Positions 8,553 to 17,788 of a DNA stretch of 56,586 nt are shown here, one piece after another. Position 1 is the first letter of the stretch; every line of letters starts with the position of its first letter. The translations under genes and the position numbers were made by a program. Origin of the DNA: an uncultured Bacteroidales bacterium (GTDB lineage: Bacteria > Bacteroidota > Bacteroidia > Bacteroidales > Muribaculaceae); the NCBI GenBank assembly GCA_947175575.1, contig CAMWNG010000005.1, forward strand, positions 1 through 56,586, in the 5' to 3' direction. The notes beneath the pieces are model-generated. The model saw only the letters and a list, made by a program, of their open reading frames with translations. It was not told where the DNA came from and ran no database searches.

Positions 8553-9875
8553 TCAGAGTCGTGCTTTGATTGCCTCGGTTTCTTTCTCGTAGCCGGGCTT
8601 CTCGAGGAGCGCGAACATGTTGCGCTTGTAATCCTCTACACCGGGCTGGTTGAAGGGGTTCACACCCAGGAGATAGCCGCTGATGCCGCAGGCAGCCTCA
8701 AAGAAATAGATGAGCTGACCGAGGTAGAGAGCCTCGAGGGCGGGAAGAGTAATCTGCATGTTGGGCACTCCGCCGTCGACGTGGGCGATACGTGTGCCGA
8801 GTTCGGCCATCTTGTTCACCTCGTCGACACGCTTGCCGGCCAGGAAGTTAAGTCCGTCGAGATTTTCGGCATCAGTGGGAATCACCACTGTGTGACGGGT
8901 GCGTTCCACGCTGATCACGGATTCGAAGATGGTGCGTTCGCCGTCCTGAATCCACTGACCCATCGAGTGGAGGTCGGTGGAATTGTCCACGGCTGCGGGG
9001 AAGATGCCCTTGTGGTCCTTGCCCTCACTCTCGCCGTAGAGCTGCTTCCACCATTCTCCGAAATAGTGGAGTTTTGGGTTATAGTTGACGAGAATTTCGA
9101 TTTTCTTGCCTGCGCGGTAGAGGGCATTACGGGTCATGGCATATGTGAGGGCCGATTTGTCCGTTCCGTCAAGAGTGGCTTTCTGACACTGGCGTGCGCC
9201 TTCCACAAGCGCGTGAATGTCATGTCCGGCCACGGCGATGGGCAGCAGTCCCACGGGGGTGAGCACCGAGAAACGTCCGCCCACGTTGTCCTCGATCACG
9301 AAAGTCTTGTAGCCTTCGGTGGTTGCCAGCGAACGCAGGGCGCCGCGACGTGCGTCGGTGATGGCTACGATGAGTTTCGAGGCGGCTTCGCGTCCGGCCT
9401 GCTGTTCAAGCTGAGCCTTGAGCAGACGGAAGGCGATGGCGGGTTCGGTGGTCGTACCGCTCTTGCTTATAACGATGATTCCGAAGCGTTTGCCACGGAG
9501 ATATTCCTGAAGTTCATAAAGATAGTCCTCTCCGATGTTCTGTCCTGCGAACATGATCTGCGGACCGTCGGTTGCGCCGGTCGAATTGCCGAGGGCTTCG
9601 ATCACGGCCTTGGCACCGAGGTACGAACCGCCGATGCCTATGCACACCACGACATCGCAAGCCTCACGCAGCGAACGGGCTGTTGCGGCTATGTCGTCAA
9701 GGAGCGCGTCTGTGGTCTCGGCAGGCAGTTTCACCCAGCCGAGGAAGTCGGCACCTGCACCCGTGCCTGATGTGAGTTTTGCCAGAGAGGCTTCGGCCTC
9801 CGGACGAAGTGCCTCGATATCTGCCTGCGAAACAGTCTGAAGCACATCTTTGATATTCACTTGAATCTTATCCAT
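8553..9875 (-). CDS. pgi: Glucose-6-phosphate isomerase
   Basis: 440 residues, the short bacterial form. It interconverts glucose-6-phosphate and fructose-6-phosphate in glycolysis and gluconeogenesis. Signatures: [18 protein letters not shown] and, near the middle, [17 protein letters not shown]; the end carries [18 protein letters not shown] start it at the ATG at 9873-9875 ([13 protein letters not shown]); the frame is open to 9974, but that would place the start upstream of a strong promoter and add a hydrophobic, non-conserved head. First gene of a five-gene operon. Confidence 0.95.
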   Translation of the reverse strand: MDKIQVNIKDVLQTVSQADIEALRPEAEASLAKLTSGTGAGADFLGWVKLPAETTDALLDDIAATARSLREACDVVVCIGIGGSYLGAKAVIEALGNSTGATDGPQIMFAGQNIGEDYLYELQEYLRGKRFGIIVISKSGTTTEPAIAFRLLKAQLEQQAGREAASKLIVAITDARRGALRSLATTEGYKTFVIEDNVGGRFSVLTPVGLLPIAVAGHDIHALVEGARQCQKATLDGTDKSALTYAMTRNALYRAGKKIEILVNYNPKLHYFGEWWKQLYGESEGKDHKGIFPAAVDNSTDLHSMGQWIQDGERTIFESVISVERTRHTVVIPTDAENLDGLNFLAGKRVDEVNKMAELGTRIAHVDGGVPNMQITLPALEALYLGQLIYFFEAACGISGYLLGVNPFNQPGVEDYKRNMFALLEKPGYEKETEAIKARL

Positions 9876-9911
9876 TGGTTGATGTGTTAAGTAAATTTTC
9901 TTAAAACTGAG

Positions 9912-9943
9912 CAAAGTTAGCGTTTTCTTTATATATACACAAA
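9912..9943 (-). promoter_or_regulatory. Promoter of the pgi operon
   Basis: On the minus strand: TTTG (9940-9943), 20 bp, TAACTTTG (9912-9919), a full match to the Bacteroidota consensus. Expected start of transcription about 30 bp before the pgi ATG at 9875, which also supports that start. The 317-bp gap 9876-10192 otherwise holds the divergent ATPase promoter and the 33-bp repeats. Confidence 0.8.
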
Positions 9944-10038
9944 TGTGAGGTGTTAAGTTTTGCGAAAGAAGCACAAAACCCTGTCAGCCGCCTTCAACGG
10001 GATTCAGCCGGGGAGCGTGCGAAATTTCGCCGATTTTT

Positions 10039-10069
10039 TTTGCAATATGTATCGAAAGCATTAACTTTG
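10039..10069 (+). promoter_or_regulatory. Promoter of the repeat-bracketed ATPase
   Basis: TTTG (10039-10042), 19 bp, TAACTTTG (10062-10069). Transcription would begin near 10075, so the three 33-bp repeats (10100-10190) would lie in the 5' leader of the ATPase mRNA. Confidence 0.75.
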
Positions 10070-10099
10070 CAGCATCACGAGAAGTGCGCCGGATCGTCT

Positions 10100-10190
10100 G
10101 AAGCCTTGAAAACGTGGGTTTGAGCGCTCCACGAAAGCTTGAAAACGTGGGTTTGAGCATTTCTCGAAGCCTTGAAAACGTGGTGTTGAA
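10100..10190 (+). repeat. Three tandem 33-bp repeats upstream of the ATPase
   Basis: Units start at 10100, 10133 and 10166, exactly 33 bp apart; the conserved core is CTTGAAAACGTGGGTTTGAG. The last unit ends 2 bp before the ATPase start codon and is altered at its 3' end (GTGGTGTTGAA). As RNA each core could form a small hairpin using G-U pairs (GCUUGAA with UUUGAGC). Not a CRISPR array: the parts between cores are 7 bp and themselves similar. Confidence 0.9.
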
Positions 10191-10192
10191 TT

Positions 10193-11545
10193 ATGAAACG
10201 CAAGATTTACAACAAGTTAGTTGAGTGGAAAAATCAATGGAACGGACGAACCGCCTTGTTGATTGACGGAGCACGTCGAATCGGCAAAAGTTGGATTGCG
10301 GAAGAATTCGGCAAAAACGAGTATAAATCATACCTCGTAATTGACTTCAACAACGTCTCTCCGGACATAATCGATCTGTTTGAGCATCACCTGACCGATC
10401 TCGATACATTTTTCACAAGATTGTCGCTCTACACCGGTGTTCGACTTCACAAAAGAGAATCTCTCATAATCTTCGACGAGATACAGATGTTCCCGAAGGC
10501 ACGCGCAGCCGTAAAATATCTGGTAAAAGACGGTCGGTATGACTTTATCGAGACCGGGTCGCTCGTAAGCATAAACCATAACGTAAAAAACATCGTAATA
10601 CCAAGTGAGGAAATCCGCGTGAACATGTACCCCATGGATCTCGAAGAATTCATGTGGGCTATCGGGGAAGATACGCTTTTTGATTATGTCAGAGAGTGTC
10701 ACTCGGCAAAGAAACCTGTGGGACAGGCACTTAACCGCAAAATGAACGAATATTTGTCAACATATATGCTTGTTGGAGGCATGCCCCAGGCAGTACTGAG
10801 CTATGTCGAACATAAAGACTTTCACGACGTCGAGTCAATAAAGGAAAGCATCCTCGCCCTATATCGCAATGATATCAGCAAATATGCCGGCCGGTCAGCA
10901 CCTAACGTCACGAGGATTTTCGACAGTATTCCGGGGCTGTTGCAGCAGCACGAAAAGCGGTTCCGCCCTTCTAAGGTGAAAACTAACAGCCGCATGAAAG
11001 ATTTCAATGAATCTTTTTTCTGGCTGGATGAGAGCCGTGTGGTCAACTTCTGCTACAACACCACCGAACCGTCCGTTAGTCTGGCTCTGAACAGGGATGA
11101 CTCTAAAGTCAAACTTTATCTTGCCGACACCGGGCTGTTGGTAACTATGGCGTTCGGACATCATGTGCTTGAAAAAGATGGCGTATACGAAAAAATCCTG
11201 AAAGGAAAACTGGACTTCAACCGGGGAATGCTGATGGAGAATCTCGTAGCACAACAGTTGTGTGCATCCGGCCACCCTCTTTTTTTCTACACGAATCCAA
11301 GTCGTGAATCTGCTGCTGAAAGAATGGAAATAGATTTTCTGATCCGTAAAAGCGAAATTACGAGCCGCCATAATATTTCACCGATAGAAGTGAAATCTTC
11401 GACCCGATATAGCCTGTCTTCTATACAGAAATTTACTGCTAAATTCAAAAATTATCTCAGCACTCCGATTGTCCTCCACCCTGGAGATTTAGAACTGAAA
11501 GACGGCATATTTTATCTGCCTCTGTACATGTCAGGGCTACTCTGA
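10193..11545 (+). CDS. AAA-type ATPase with C-terminal DUF4143 (nuclease-like) domain
   Basis: 450 residues. Walker A GARRIGKS at 26-33 and Walker B LIIFDEIQ at 91-98 show an intact ATPase core. The C-terminal DUF4143 region contains MEIDFLI at about 378-384 and IEVK at 398-401, the spacing and residues of a PD-(D/E)xK nuclease-type site, so nuclease activity is possible but unproven. The family is large and multi-copy in Bacteroidota and its biological role is not established. The gene stands alone, is more AT-rich than its neighbours, has its own promoter, and is flanked on both sides by near-identical arrays of three 33-bp repeats, which suggests a cassette that moved or was duplicated as a unit. 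The ATG follows directly after the last upstream repeat. Confidence 0.88.
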   Translation: MKRKIYNKLVEWKNQWNGRTALLIDGARRIGKSWIAEEFGKNEYKSYLVIDFNNVSPDIIDLFEHHLTDLDTFFTRLSLYTGVRLHKRESLIIFDEIQMFPKARAAVKYLVKDGRYDFIETGSLVSINHNVKNIVIPSEEIRVNMYPMDLEEFMWAIGEDTLFDYVRECHSAKKPVGQALNRKMNEYLSTYMLVGGMPQAVLSYVEHKDFHDVESIKESILALYRNDISKYAGRSAPNVTRIFDSIPGLLQQHEKRFRPSKVKTNSRMKDFNESFFWLDESRVVNFCYNTTEPSVSLALNRDDSKVKLYLADTGLLVTMAFGHHVLEKDGVYEKILKGKLDFNRGMLMENLVAQQLCASGHPLFFYTNPSRESAAERMEIDFLIRKSEITSRHNISPIEVKSSTRYSLSSIQKFTAKFKNYLSTPIVLHPGDLELKDGIFYLPLYMSGLL

Positions 11546-11634
11546 AGCCTTGAAAACGTGGGTTTGAGCACTCCGCGAAAGCTTGAAAACGTGGGTTTGA
11601 GCATTTCTCGAAGCCTTGAAAACGTAGGGTTTGA
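11544..11634 (+). repeat. Three tandem 33-bp repeats downstream of the ATPase
   Basis: Units start at 11544, 11577 and 11610, again 33 bp apart, in the same order (first, AAGCTT variant, last) as the upstream array. The first unit overlaps the ATPase stop codon (TGA 11543-11545). Directly after the array, 11635-11662 is a degenerate copy of the first 28 bp of the ATPase gene (ATGTAAACACCAGATTTACA compared with ATGAAACGCAAGATTTACA), so the duplicated block is about 120 bp and includes a dead gene start. Confidence 0.9.
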
Positions 11635-11663
11635 TATGTAAACACCAGATTTACAATAAATTA
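11635..11663 (+). pseudogene. Remnant of the start of a second ATPase copy
   Basis: Starts at ATG 11636-11638 but has a stop at the second codon. Some 20 of the 28 positions match the start of the intact gene at 10193-10220. Similarity fades at about 11662, exactly at the stop codon of the SpoU gene coming from the other strand. Confidence 0.55.
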
Positions 11664-12197
11664 TATTTCAGCCGAAAAATACCGGAAGAAATGCCATATC
11701 GTGATGGCTGTCGAGACCGCGACATTCAGGGAATGTTTCGTGCCTGCCTGGGGAATTTCAAGGCAGATGTCGCACGCGTCGACCACCTGCTGCGACACGC
11801 CGTCAACCTCATGGCCGGCCACGAAGGCATACCGCCGCGAGGGATCGGGAACAAACCGGTCGAGCATAGTGGAGCCGTTGACCTGTTCGAGACAGCAGAC
11901 TATATAACCGTCCTCGCGTAATTTCCTGACAGCGTGCATAGTGTCCTCAAAATAAGTCCATGCTACGGAATCCTCCGCCCCAAGGGCGGTCTTATGTATC
12001 TCGGGCGACGGCGGTGTCTGCGAGATGCCGCACAGACACAGACGTTCAACAGCGAAAGCGTCGCAGGTGCGGAAAATAGAACCTATATTATTGAGCGAGC
12101 GCACATTGTCCAGCACCACTGTGAGCGGGATTTTCGGCGCGCTGCGGAATTCGTCGGGCGTCAGCCGGTTCATTTCCCAGATGGTCTTCTTTTTCAT
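11661..12197 (-). CDS. SpoU/TrmH-family RNA 2'-O-methyltransferase
   Basis: 178 residues, a bare SPOUT domain with no N-terminal RNA-binding extension. The three family motifs are visible: NNIGSIFRTCDAF (motif 1, about 36-48), FVAGHEVDGVSQQ (motif 2), and PQAGTKHSLNVAVSTAI (motif 3), which together form the knot that binds S-adenosylmethionine. The substrate is a tRNA or rRNA ribose; which one cannot be told. Translationally coupled to the O-methyltransferase gene (4-bp overlap). Its stop codon is the very edge of the ATPase cassette. Confidence 0.9.
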   Translation of the reverse strand: MKKKTIWEMNRLTPDEFRSAPKIPLTVVLDNVRSLNNIGSIFRTCDAFAVERLCLCGISQTPPSPEIHKTALGAEDSVAWTYFEDTMHAVRKLREDGYIVCCLEQVNGSTMLDRFVPDPSRRYAFVAGHEVDGVSQQVVDACDICLEIPQAGTKHSLNVAVSTAITIWHFFRYFSAEI

Positions 12198-12832
12198 GAC
12201 TTACGGATTAGGGTCATGCCGTCATAAAGAGGCAGCAGCACAGTGGTGACATCCGGGTCGGCCACCACTTTTTCATTGAATTCCTGAAGTCCGCGGGTCT
12301 GCGGATCGTGTGGGGCGGTTTCGAGCGCGGCTCCGCTCCAGAGGGTGTTGTCGGCCATGATGAACCCGCCGGAGCGCACAAGCGGTTTCACCATGTCGTA
12401 ATACTGCGGGTATAGACGCTTGTTGGCGTCTATATACACCAGATCCCACGGCTCGTCAGAGATGCGGGGCACCACATCGAGCGCGTCGCCTGCATAAAGT
12501 GTTATCCTGTCGGCCAAAGGCGATGCCGAAAATGTTTCGAGCAGAGCCGGAACGGCCTCTTCGTCTATTTCGACTGTGTGAACCATTCCGCCCTCGGCCA
12601 CACCCTCGGCGAAACACAGGGCCGAATAGCCGCTGAATGTGCCGAGTTCGAGCACACGTCTCGGTTTTATCATAGAGGTAAGCATGCTGATGAGGCGCCC
12701 TTGATGAGGGTCGCAGCACATGCGGGGATAGAGCCGCGTGAGATAGGTCCGGCGGTAGAGGGCGTCGAGATAGTCCGGAGCCGCCGAAGTGTGCGCGGTC
12801 AGAAACCGCTGTGTATCATTATCCATATCCAT
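12194..12832 (-). CDS. O-methyltransferase (class I, SAM-dependent)
   Basis: 212 residues, the length of bacterial catechol-O-methyltransferase-like enzymes (methyltransf_3). The SAM site is LELGTFSGYSALCFAEG near 72-88, followed by the acidic end of strand two (VEIDEEAV). YIDANKRLYPQYYD and GGFIMADNTLWSG carry the metal-binding acidic residues of the family. Substrate unknown. Lies between the 94-aa membrane protein (3-bp gap) and the SpoU gene (4-bp overlap). Confidence 0.9.
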   Translation of the reverse strand: MDMDNDTQRFLTAHTSAAPDYLDALYRRTYLTRLYPRMCCDPHQGRLISMLTSMIKPRRVLELGTFSGYSALCFAEGVAEGGMVHTVEIDEEAVPALLETFSASPLADRITLYAGDALDVVPRISDEPWDLVYIDANKRLYPQYYDMVKPLVRSGGFIMADNTLWSGAALETAPHDPQTRGLQEFNEKVVADPDVTTVLLPLYDGMTLIRKS

Positions 12833-12835
12833 AAG

Positions 12836-13120
12836 TCAGGAATTGGAGAGCATCATTATGAGAATAAAAACATCGGTGAGCACCACCAGGCCGAGCAGAA
12901 TCCAGGCCACTGTGCGCCGTCCGGGATAGCAGGCCAGCGCAAGCACGGCGCTCAGAACGACATAGGCCGGGAAAAGCCATTCGGAGGATGTCTCGCCCAT
13001 CCACCCCGTCTCGCTCACCGCCTTGAATGCCTCGGGGATGAACAGAAACGACGGCAGTGCAACGGCCACCATCAGCACCACGAACCACCACGGCAGGCGC
13101 GCACGCCCCTCGGCGGTCAT
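12836..13120 (-). CDS. Small three-helix membrane protein
   Basis: 94 residues with hydrophobic segments at about 11-27, 48-64 and 70-91. The start at 13118-13120 overlaps the epimerase stop by 4 bp (ATGA). No recognisable domain. In frame sequence extends further upstream inside the epimerase gene, but the overlap pattern decides the start. Confidence 0.75.
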   Translation of the reverse strand: MTAEGRARLPWWFVVLMVAVALPSFLFIPEAFKAVSETGWMGETSSEWLFPAYVVLSAVLALACYPGRRTVAWILLGLVVLTDVFILIMMLSNS

Positions 13121-14145
13121 CGTTCGCCTCCTTTCGACTCGCGGTAGGCTGCGACTGTGCGCCGGATGCCCTCGGCAAGGTCGACACGCGGTGTGAAACC
13201 GAAGTCGCGCCGGGCGTCGGAAATGTCGCAGTTCCAGTTGCGCTGACGCATGATCTTGAATTTGTCGCGGTTGAGGGTCATGGGTTTGCCTTTGGCCGAG
13301 CCCCATTTCTCGCTGACCACCGAAGCGATCCAGGCGGTCCAGAGTGGCAAGCGCACGGGAATCACCAGCTTGCACCCGAGCTCGCGCGCCACCATCTTGC
13401 GGAATTCGGCCTGCGAATAGGCGCGGTCCTCGCTGATGATATATTTGCGGCGGAGTGTGTCGGGCGATGCAAGTGCGTCGAACATGGCGTTCACCAGATC
13501 GTCCACATATATAAATGTAAGCATCTGGCGGCGATATCCCACACCGAAGTCGAAATGAGAGTCGATGCTTTTTATCATCATCAGATAATCCTGCTCATGA
13601 GGGCCATAGACACCCGTGGGGCGGAAGATAATCCAGGGAAAATCGGCAAGGGTCTCGAGATACGTCTCGGTCTTGATTTTCGACAGGCCGTAGCGTGTGT
13701 TCGGATTCGGAACCGTAGCCGATGTGAGCGGGGCGTAGGTCTTCTCATCGCCAGGGCCGAGGGCGCTCAGCGAGCTTATATAGAGGAACCGGCGGGGCAC
13801 CATGTCCAGGCGCCGCAGCGTCTCGACAAACGTGCGCGGGTACATGAAATTCACCAGATTGAAGCCTGCGAATGTCACGCTTTTGGTGGCGCCGAGGTTC
13901 CAGATTATGTCATCCCAGCCGTGAGCAGCCGGAGCAGCCTCGCGGATGGCCTGCTCCACCTGATCGGGATCGTCGTAGTCGAACACCACGAATTTCAGGC
14001 GCGGATCGGTCAGAAACCGGCGCGATGTGGAGGCGCGCACTCCGGCCCACACCGTATAGCCGCGGCGCAGTCCTTCGGCCGCGATGAATCCGCCGATGAA
14101 CCCTCCGGCCCCGATTATAAGTAATGTCTTGCTGTCGTCAGCCAT
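13117..14145 (-). CDS. NAD-dependent epimerase/dehydratase family protein
   Basis: 342 residues, extended short-chain dehydrogenase. The nucleotide-binding glycine motif is GAGGFIGGF near 13-21; the catalytic YxxxK is YGLSK near 152, with the upstream Ser in YISSLSALG. GPHEQDYLMMI follows, as in sugar-nucleotide epimerases and related steroid or flavonoid-type reductases. Exact substrate unknown. First gene of a four-gene operon (epimerase, membrane protein, O-methyltransferase, SpoU). Confidence 0.88.
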   Translation of the reverse strand: MADDSKTLLIIGAGGFIGGFIAAEGLRRGYTVWAGVRASTSRRFLTDPRLKFVVFDYDDPDQVEQAIREAAPAAHGWDDIIWNLGATKSVTFAGFNLVNFMYPRTFVETLRRLDMVPRRFLYISSLSALGPGDEKTYAPLTSATVPNPNTRYGLSKIKTETYLETLADFPWIIFRPTGVYGPHEQDYLMMIKSIDSHFDFGVGYRRQMLTFIYVDDLVNAMFDALASPDTLRRKYIISEDRAYSQAEFRKMVARELGCKLVIPVRLPLWTAWIASVVSEKWGSAKGKPMTLNRDKFKIMRQRNWNCDISDARRDFGFTPRVDLAEGIRRTVAAYRESKGGER

Positions 14146-14169
14146 TTGTCAAAATAATTAAAATCGCCG

Positions 14170-14201
14170 TAAAGTTACTAAAAAAATGAGAGTCCGGCAA
14201 A
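14170..14201 (-). promoter_or_regulatory. Promoter of the epimerase operon
   Basis: On the minus strand TTTG (14198-14201), 20 bp, TAACTTTA (14170-14177), one mismatch from consensus. Start of transcription about 20 bp before the ATG. Confidence 0.65.
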
Positions 14202-14284
14202 ACAAACGCCCGGCCAAAAATTGTTATTGCCTGCGAAAGAGCGGAATCCGGGATTCGGCGTCTGCAAATTTTCTAAAAAATTAA

Positions 14285-15409
<1,125 letters not shown>

Positions 15410-15430
15410 TATTCCGTCGACTCCATAAAA

Positions 15431-15461
15431 AAGCGTTCCGGGCTCCCGGGACGCTTTTTTT
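15431..15461 (+). terminator. Terminator of gapA
   Basis: Stem AAGCGTTCCGGG / CCCGGGACGCTT (one mismatch) followed by a run of seven T residues ending at 15461. Confidence 0.9.
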
Positions 15462-15507
15462 GTCGTTTTCCGTTTTCAGCACATCCGGACCGGTGGTGCT
15501 GATTTAT

Positions 15508-15988
15508 AGACCCCGTTCCCTAATATTTGTTAATGCTGAAGCGGTCAAGCGTTATGCAGATGTGTTCGCGCAGTGAGGGAGCAATGCGGTTGCATTGTGA
15601 CCGAAACAAGCGGACGCAGATGCATGACGATTGGCCGTGGCAAAGGTAACTTATGCCTCGGACAAGTAAGAATAATGATATGTAAGGATTTCGGGGTGTA
15701 GTTGGATTATACAAACCGCAACATAAACATTGCGCATGCTACCATTGCAATCCCTTTTGAAGTGTGAAGAAATTGTTCGTAGTTTCTGTTTAATCGCCTG
15801 AAAGATAACCGAATTTGGGCGCTTTTAATTGTGTAGTGTGAAAAAAAGTTTCCTTACCCCCGCATCTCACCGGCGCTTTTTGCCTTGTTCTTCAGTCACG
15901 TAGCTACAGCTACGCTCCTTCATCACAAGGCAAAAATCTCTCGGCGATATGCGTCCTCAGCATTAACAAATATTGGGGAACGGGGTCT
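15508..15988 (-). mobile_element. 481-bp non-coding element with 32-bp terminal inverted repeats, copy 1
   Basis: Ends are AGACCCCGTTCCC..AATATTTGTTAATGCTGA on one strand and the same on the other (one mismatch over 32 bp). No gene inside. I write it minus because its hairpin end faces the M18 gene on the minus strand. Next to that end is an imperfect hairpin of about 95 nt (15864-15956) with paired arms CGCATATCGCCG.. and ..GAGATGCG, TTTTTGCCTTGT and ACAAGGCAAAAA, and tip GTAGCTAC. No direct target duplication is visible (flanks GATTTAT and TGCTATT). A second copy, inverted, is at 56257-56586. Could be a MITE-like element or a 3'-UTR repeat. Confidence 0.85.
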
Positions 15989-16000
15989 TGCTATTAAAAA

Positions 16001-17290
16001 TTACACTGTAAAGAATTTTGAGAATACAGCGATTGTGTATGCGTGGTCGGCCAGTGATGCTGTCTCGCGTACGGAATGCATCGCCCAGATCGGTGCGCCG
16101 ATATCTACTCCGCGCAAGGGTATCTGCGATGTCAGGATATTTCCGAGAGTGGAGCCGCCGGCCACATCGCTGTGGTTCACGAAGTATTGGCACGGTACAC
16201 CCGCTTCTTTAGCGAGGGATGCGAAAACGGCCGCCGAGTCGGCATCGGTCATATATTTGCAGTTGGCATTGATCTTTATGACCGGACCACCTCCAAGCAC
16301 CGGATGGTTCGTGGGATCCTGTTTCTCCACATAGTTGGGATGTACGCCGTGAGCGTCATCGGCTGAAATCATGAACGACCGCGCCACAGCCTGCATGTAG
16401 TCTTCTTCGGAGCCGCCCATGCAGAGATTTATCCTGCGAAGGATATAGTCGAGCATCGGTGATGCGGCGCCTTGCTTTGTGCCCGAACCGGTTTCCTCGT
16501 TGTCAAATATCGCCATCACGCGCGTATCTTTAATTGCGGTGGAAGCGGTGTCGAGCAGCGCGTTGAGAGCCGCGTGCACCATGCTGAGGTCGTCGATACG
16601 CCCCGAGCAGATAAATTCACCGTTAAGTCCTCCGATGGATGCGCGGGTGGTATCATAAAGCGAGAGATCGTAATCGAGGATATCCTTCTCGGGGACGTCA
16701 AGTTTTTCAGCGACCATGCGTTTGACCAGTCCGCGGGCTTTTTCAGGATTATCGACTCGGCCGAGAACCGGAAGCATGTCTTTCTGACGCGAAATCGGAT
16801 TACCTTCGTTGACGGCACGGTTGAAATGTATGGCCAGATGAGGTATTGTGAGCAGGTGACGCTCGAATTTCACAAGTCGTGTGACCGGGTGAAGGATATC
16901 ATCAGATCGCAGTATTACACGGCCGGCCAGCGAGAGAGGGCGGTCGAACCATGTGTATAGGATCGGGCCTCCGTAGACCTCGGTGTTGAGTTTCACCATG
17001 CCGCCGTCGCTTACCATCTCGCAGTTCGGTTTGATTCGGAAACCGGGAGAGTCGCTGTGTGCGGCGATGATTCTGAACGCTCCGGAGGGACGTTCCCCCG
17101 CCACAAATGCGAACAGTGCTGACCGATTCTTTGTCACATAATACTTTCCGCCGGGGACTATTTTCCATTCCTCGGCCATGTCAAGTTCCGAGAATCCTGC
17201 GGCTTTAAGATGCCGCTCCAGGGTGTCCACGGCCCAGAAGTTCACAGGTGAGGCGTCAAGAAACGCCGCGAGGTCGCGATAGTCGGTCAT
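16001..17290 (-). CDS. apeB: M18-family aminopeptidase
   Basis: 429 residues, as in bacterial M18 aspartyl-type aminopeptidases, which form large dodecamers in the cytoplasm and trim N-terminal residues from peptides with two zinc ions. Zinc and catalytic motifs: AAHSDSPGFRIKP (first His-Asp, about 83-95), DNEETGSGTKQGA (Glu pair, about 264-276), and ISADDAHGVHPNY with a later conserved NHSDVAGGSTLG (last histidine). Last gene of the gmk-nadD-DUF5063-apeB operon, starting 9 bp after DUF5063. The repeat element begins 12 bp after its stop. Confidence 0.92.
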   Translation of the reverse strand: MTDYRDLAAFLDASPVNFWAVDTLERHLKAAGFSELDMAEEWKIVPGGKYYVTKNRSALFAFVAGERPSGAFRIIAAHSDSPGFRIKPNCEMVSDGGMVKLNTEVYGGPILYTWFDRPLSLAGRVILRSDDILHPVTRLVKFERHLLTIPHLAIHFNRAVNEGNPISRQKDMLPVLGRVDNPEKARGLVKRMVAEKLDVPEKDILDYDLSLYDTTRASIGGLNGEFICSGRIDDLSMVHAALNALLDTASTAIKDTRVMAIFDNEETGSGTKQGAASPMLDYILRRINLCMGGSEEDYMQAVARSFMISADDAHGVHPNYVEKQDPTNHPVLGGGPVIKINANCKYMTDADSAAVFASLAKEAGVPCQYFVNHSDVAGGSTLGNILTSQIPLRGVDIGAPIWAMHSVRETASLADHAYTIAVFSKFFTV

Positions 17291-17299
17291 GATGTCTTT

Positions 17300-17788
17300 T
17301 TATCTATAGTAAATGGAGTTGAGCGGGCGCAAGACATTGCAGAGAGTCTGAGCCCAATACATTTCGAAATCCTCTTTTGCGGCAGCGACAGCCGATGCCA
17401 CCACATCTTCCGTGGCGTCGCGTACAGTTTCGATAAAGTTGTAGAACACCTGGAAAAGGTCAGCGAGCAATTCAGAAACCGCGGCAGCCACCGGAGTGTC
17501 CGAATACTTCATATCTTCCTCGAATACTTCCAGAAAAGTGTCGTCTTCACCGAGAAGGGCCCGGAGATCAGTCATAACGGAATTGTATGTGTCTTCATCG
17601 AGTGCCTGATCTATGTAGCCTTCGTCCAGAGCTCCGTCGGCTTCGAGTGAACGGGCGGTAATGTAAATGCGCGGGAGCAGGCCGAGCATTTCGTTTACAA
17701 AATCGCGCGGTTCGGTTCCGGCGCTCTTTTCGATCGCCTGACAGTATTCGTTACACAGAGCTATGAATGTGAGGGTATTCGGTGTCAT
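17300..17788 (-). CDS. DUF5063-family protein
   Basis: 162 residues, soluble, acidic, mostly helical (FIALCNEYCQAIEK ... FVNEMLGLLPRIY ... DDTFLEVFEEDM). It matches my memory of DUF5063, a Bacteroidota family of unknown function. It overlaps nadD by 4 bp and precedes the aminopeptidase, so it is translated with them. Confidence 0.8.
   Translation of the reverse strand: MTPNTLTFIALCNEYCQAIEKSAGTEPRDFVNEMLGLLPRIYITARSLEADGALDEGYIDQALDEDTYNSVMTDLRALLGEDDTFLEVFEEDMKYSDTPVAAAVSELLADLFQVFYNFIETVRDATEDVVASAVAAAKEDFEMYWAQTLCNVLRPLNSIYYR

Noticed and set aside
10100-10190. A small CRISPR array made of the 33-bp repeats
   Set aside because: Units are contiguous; the segments between cores are about 7 bp and similar to one another. 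No cas genes nearby.
15508-15988. A standard MITE with target-site duplication
   Set aside because: Flanks on the two sides do not repeat, and both copies sit at the same distance from a stop codon. I keep it as an element of unknown mechanism.
15885-16334. A 149-codon plus-strand frame across the repeat element and the apeB 3' end
   Set aside because: Half lies in the repeat element (the same peptide arises in copy 2) and half is antisense to the M18 gene. No promoter or conserved start.
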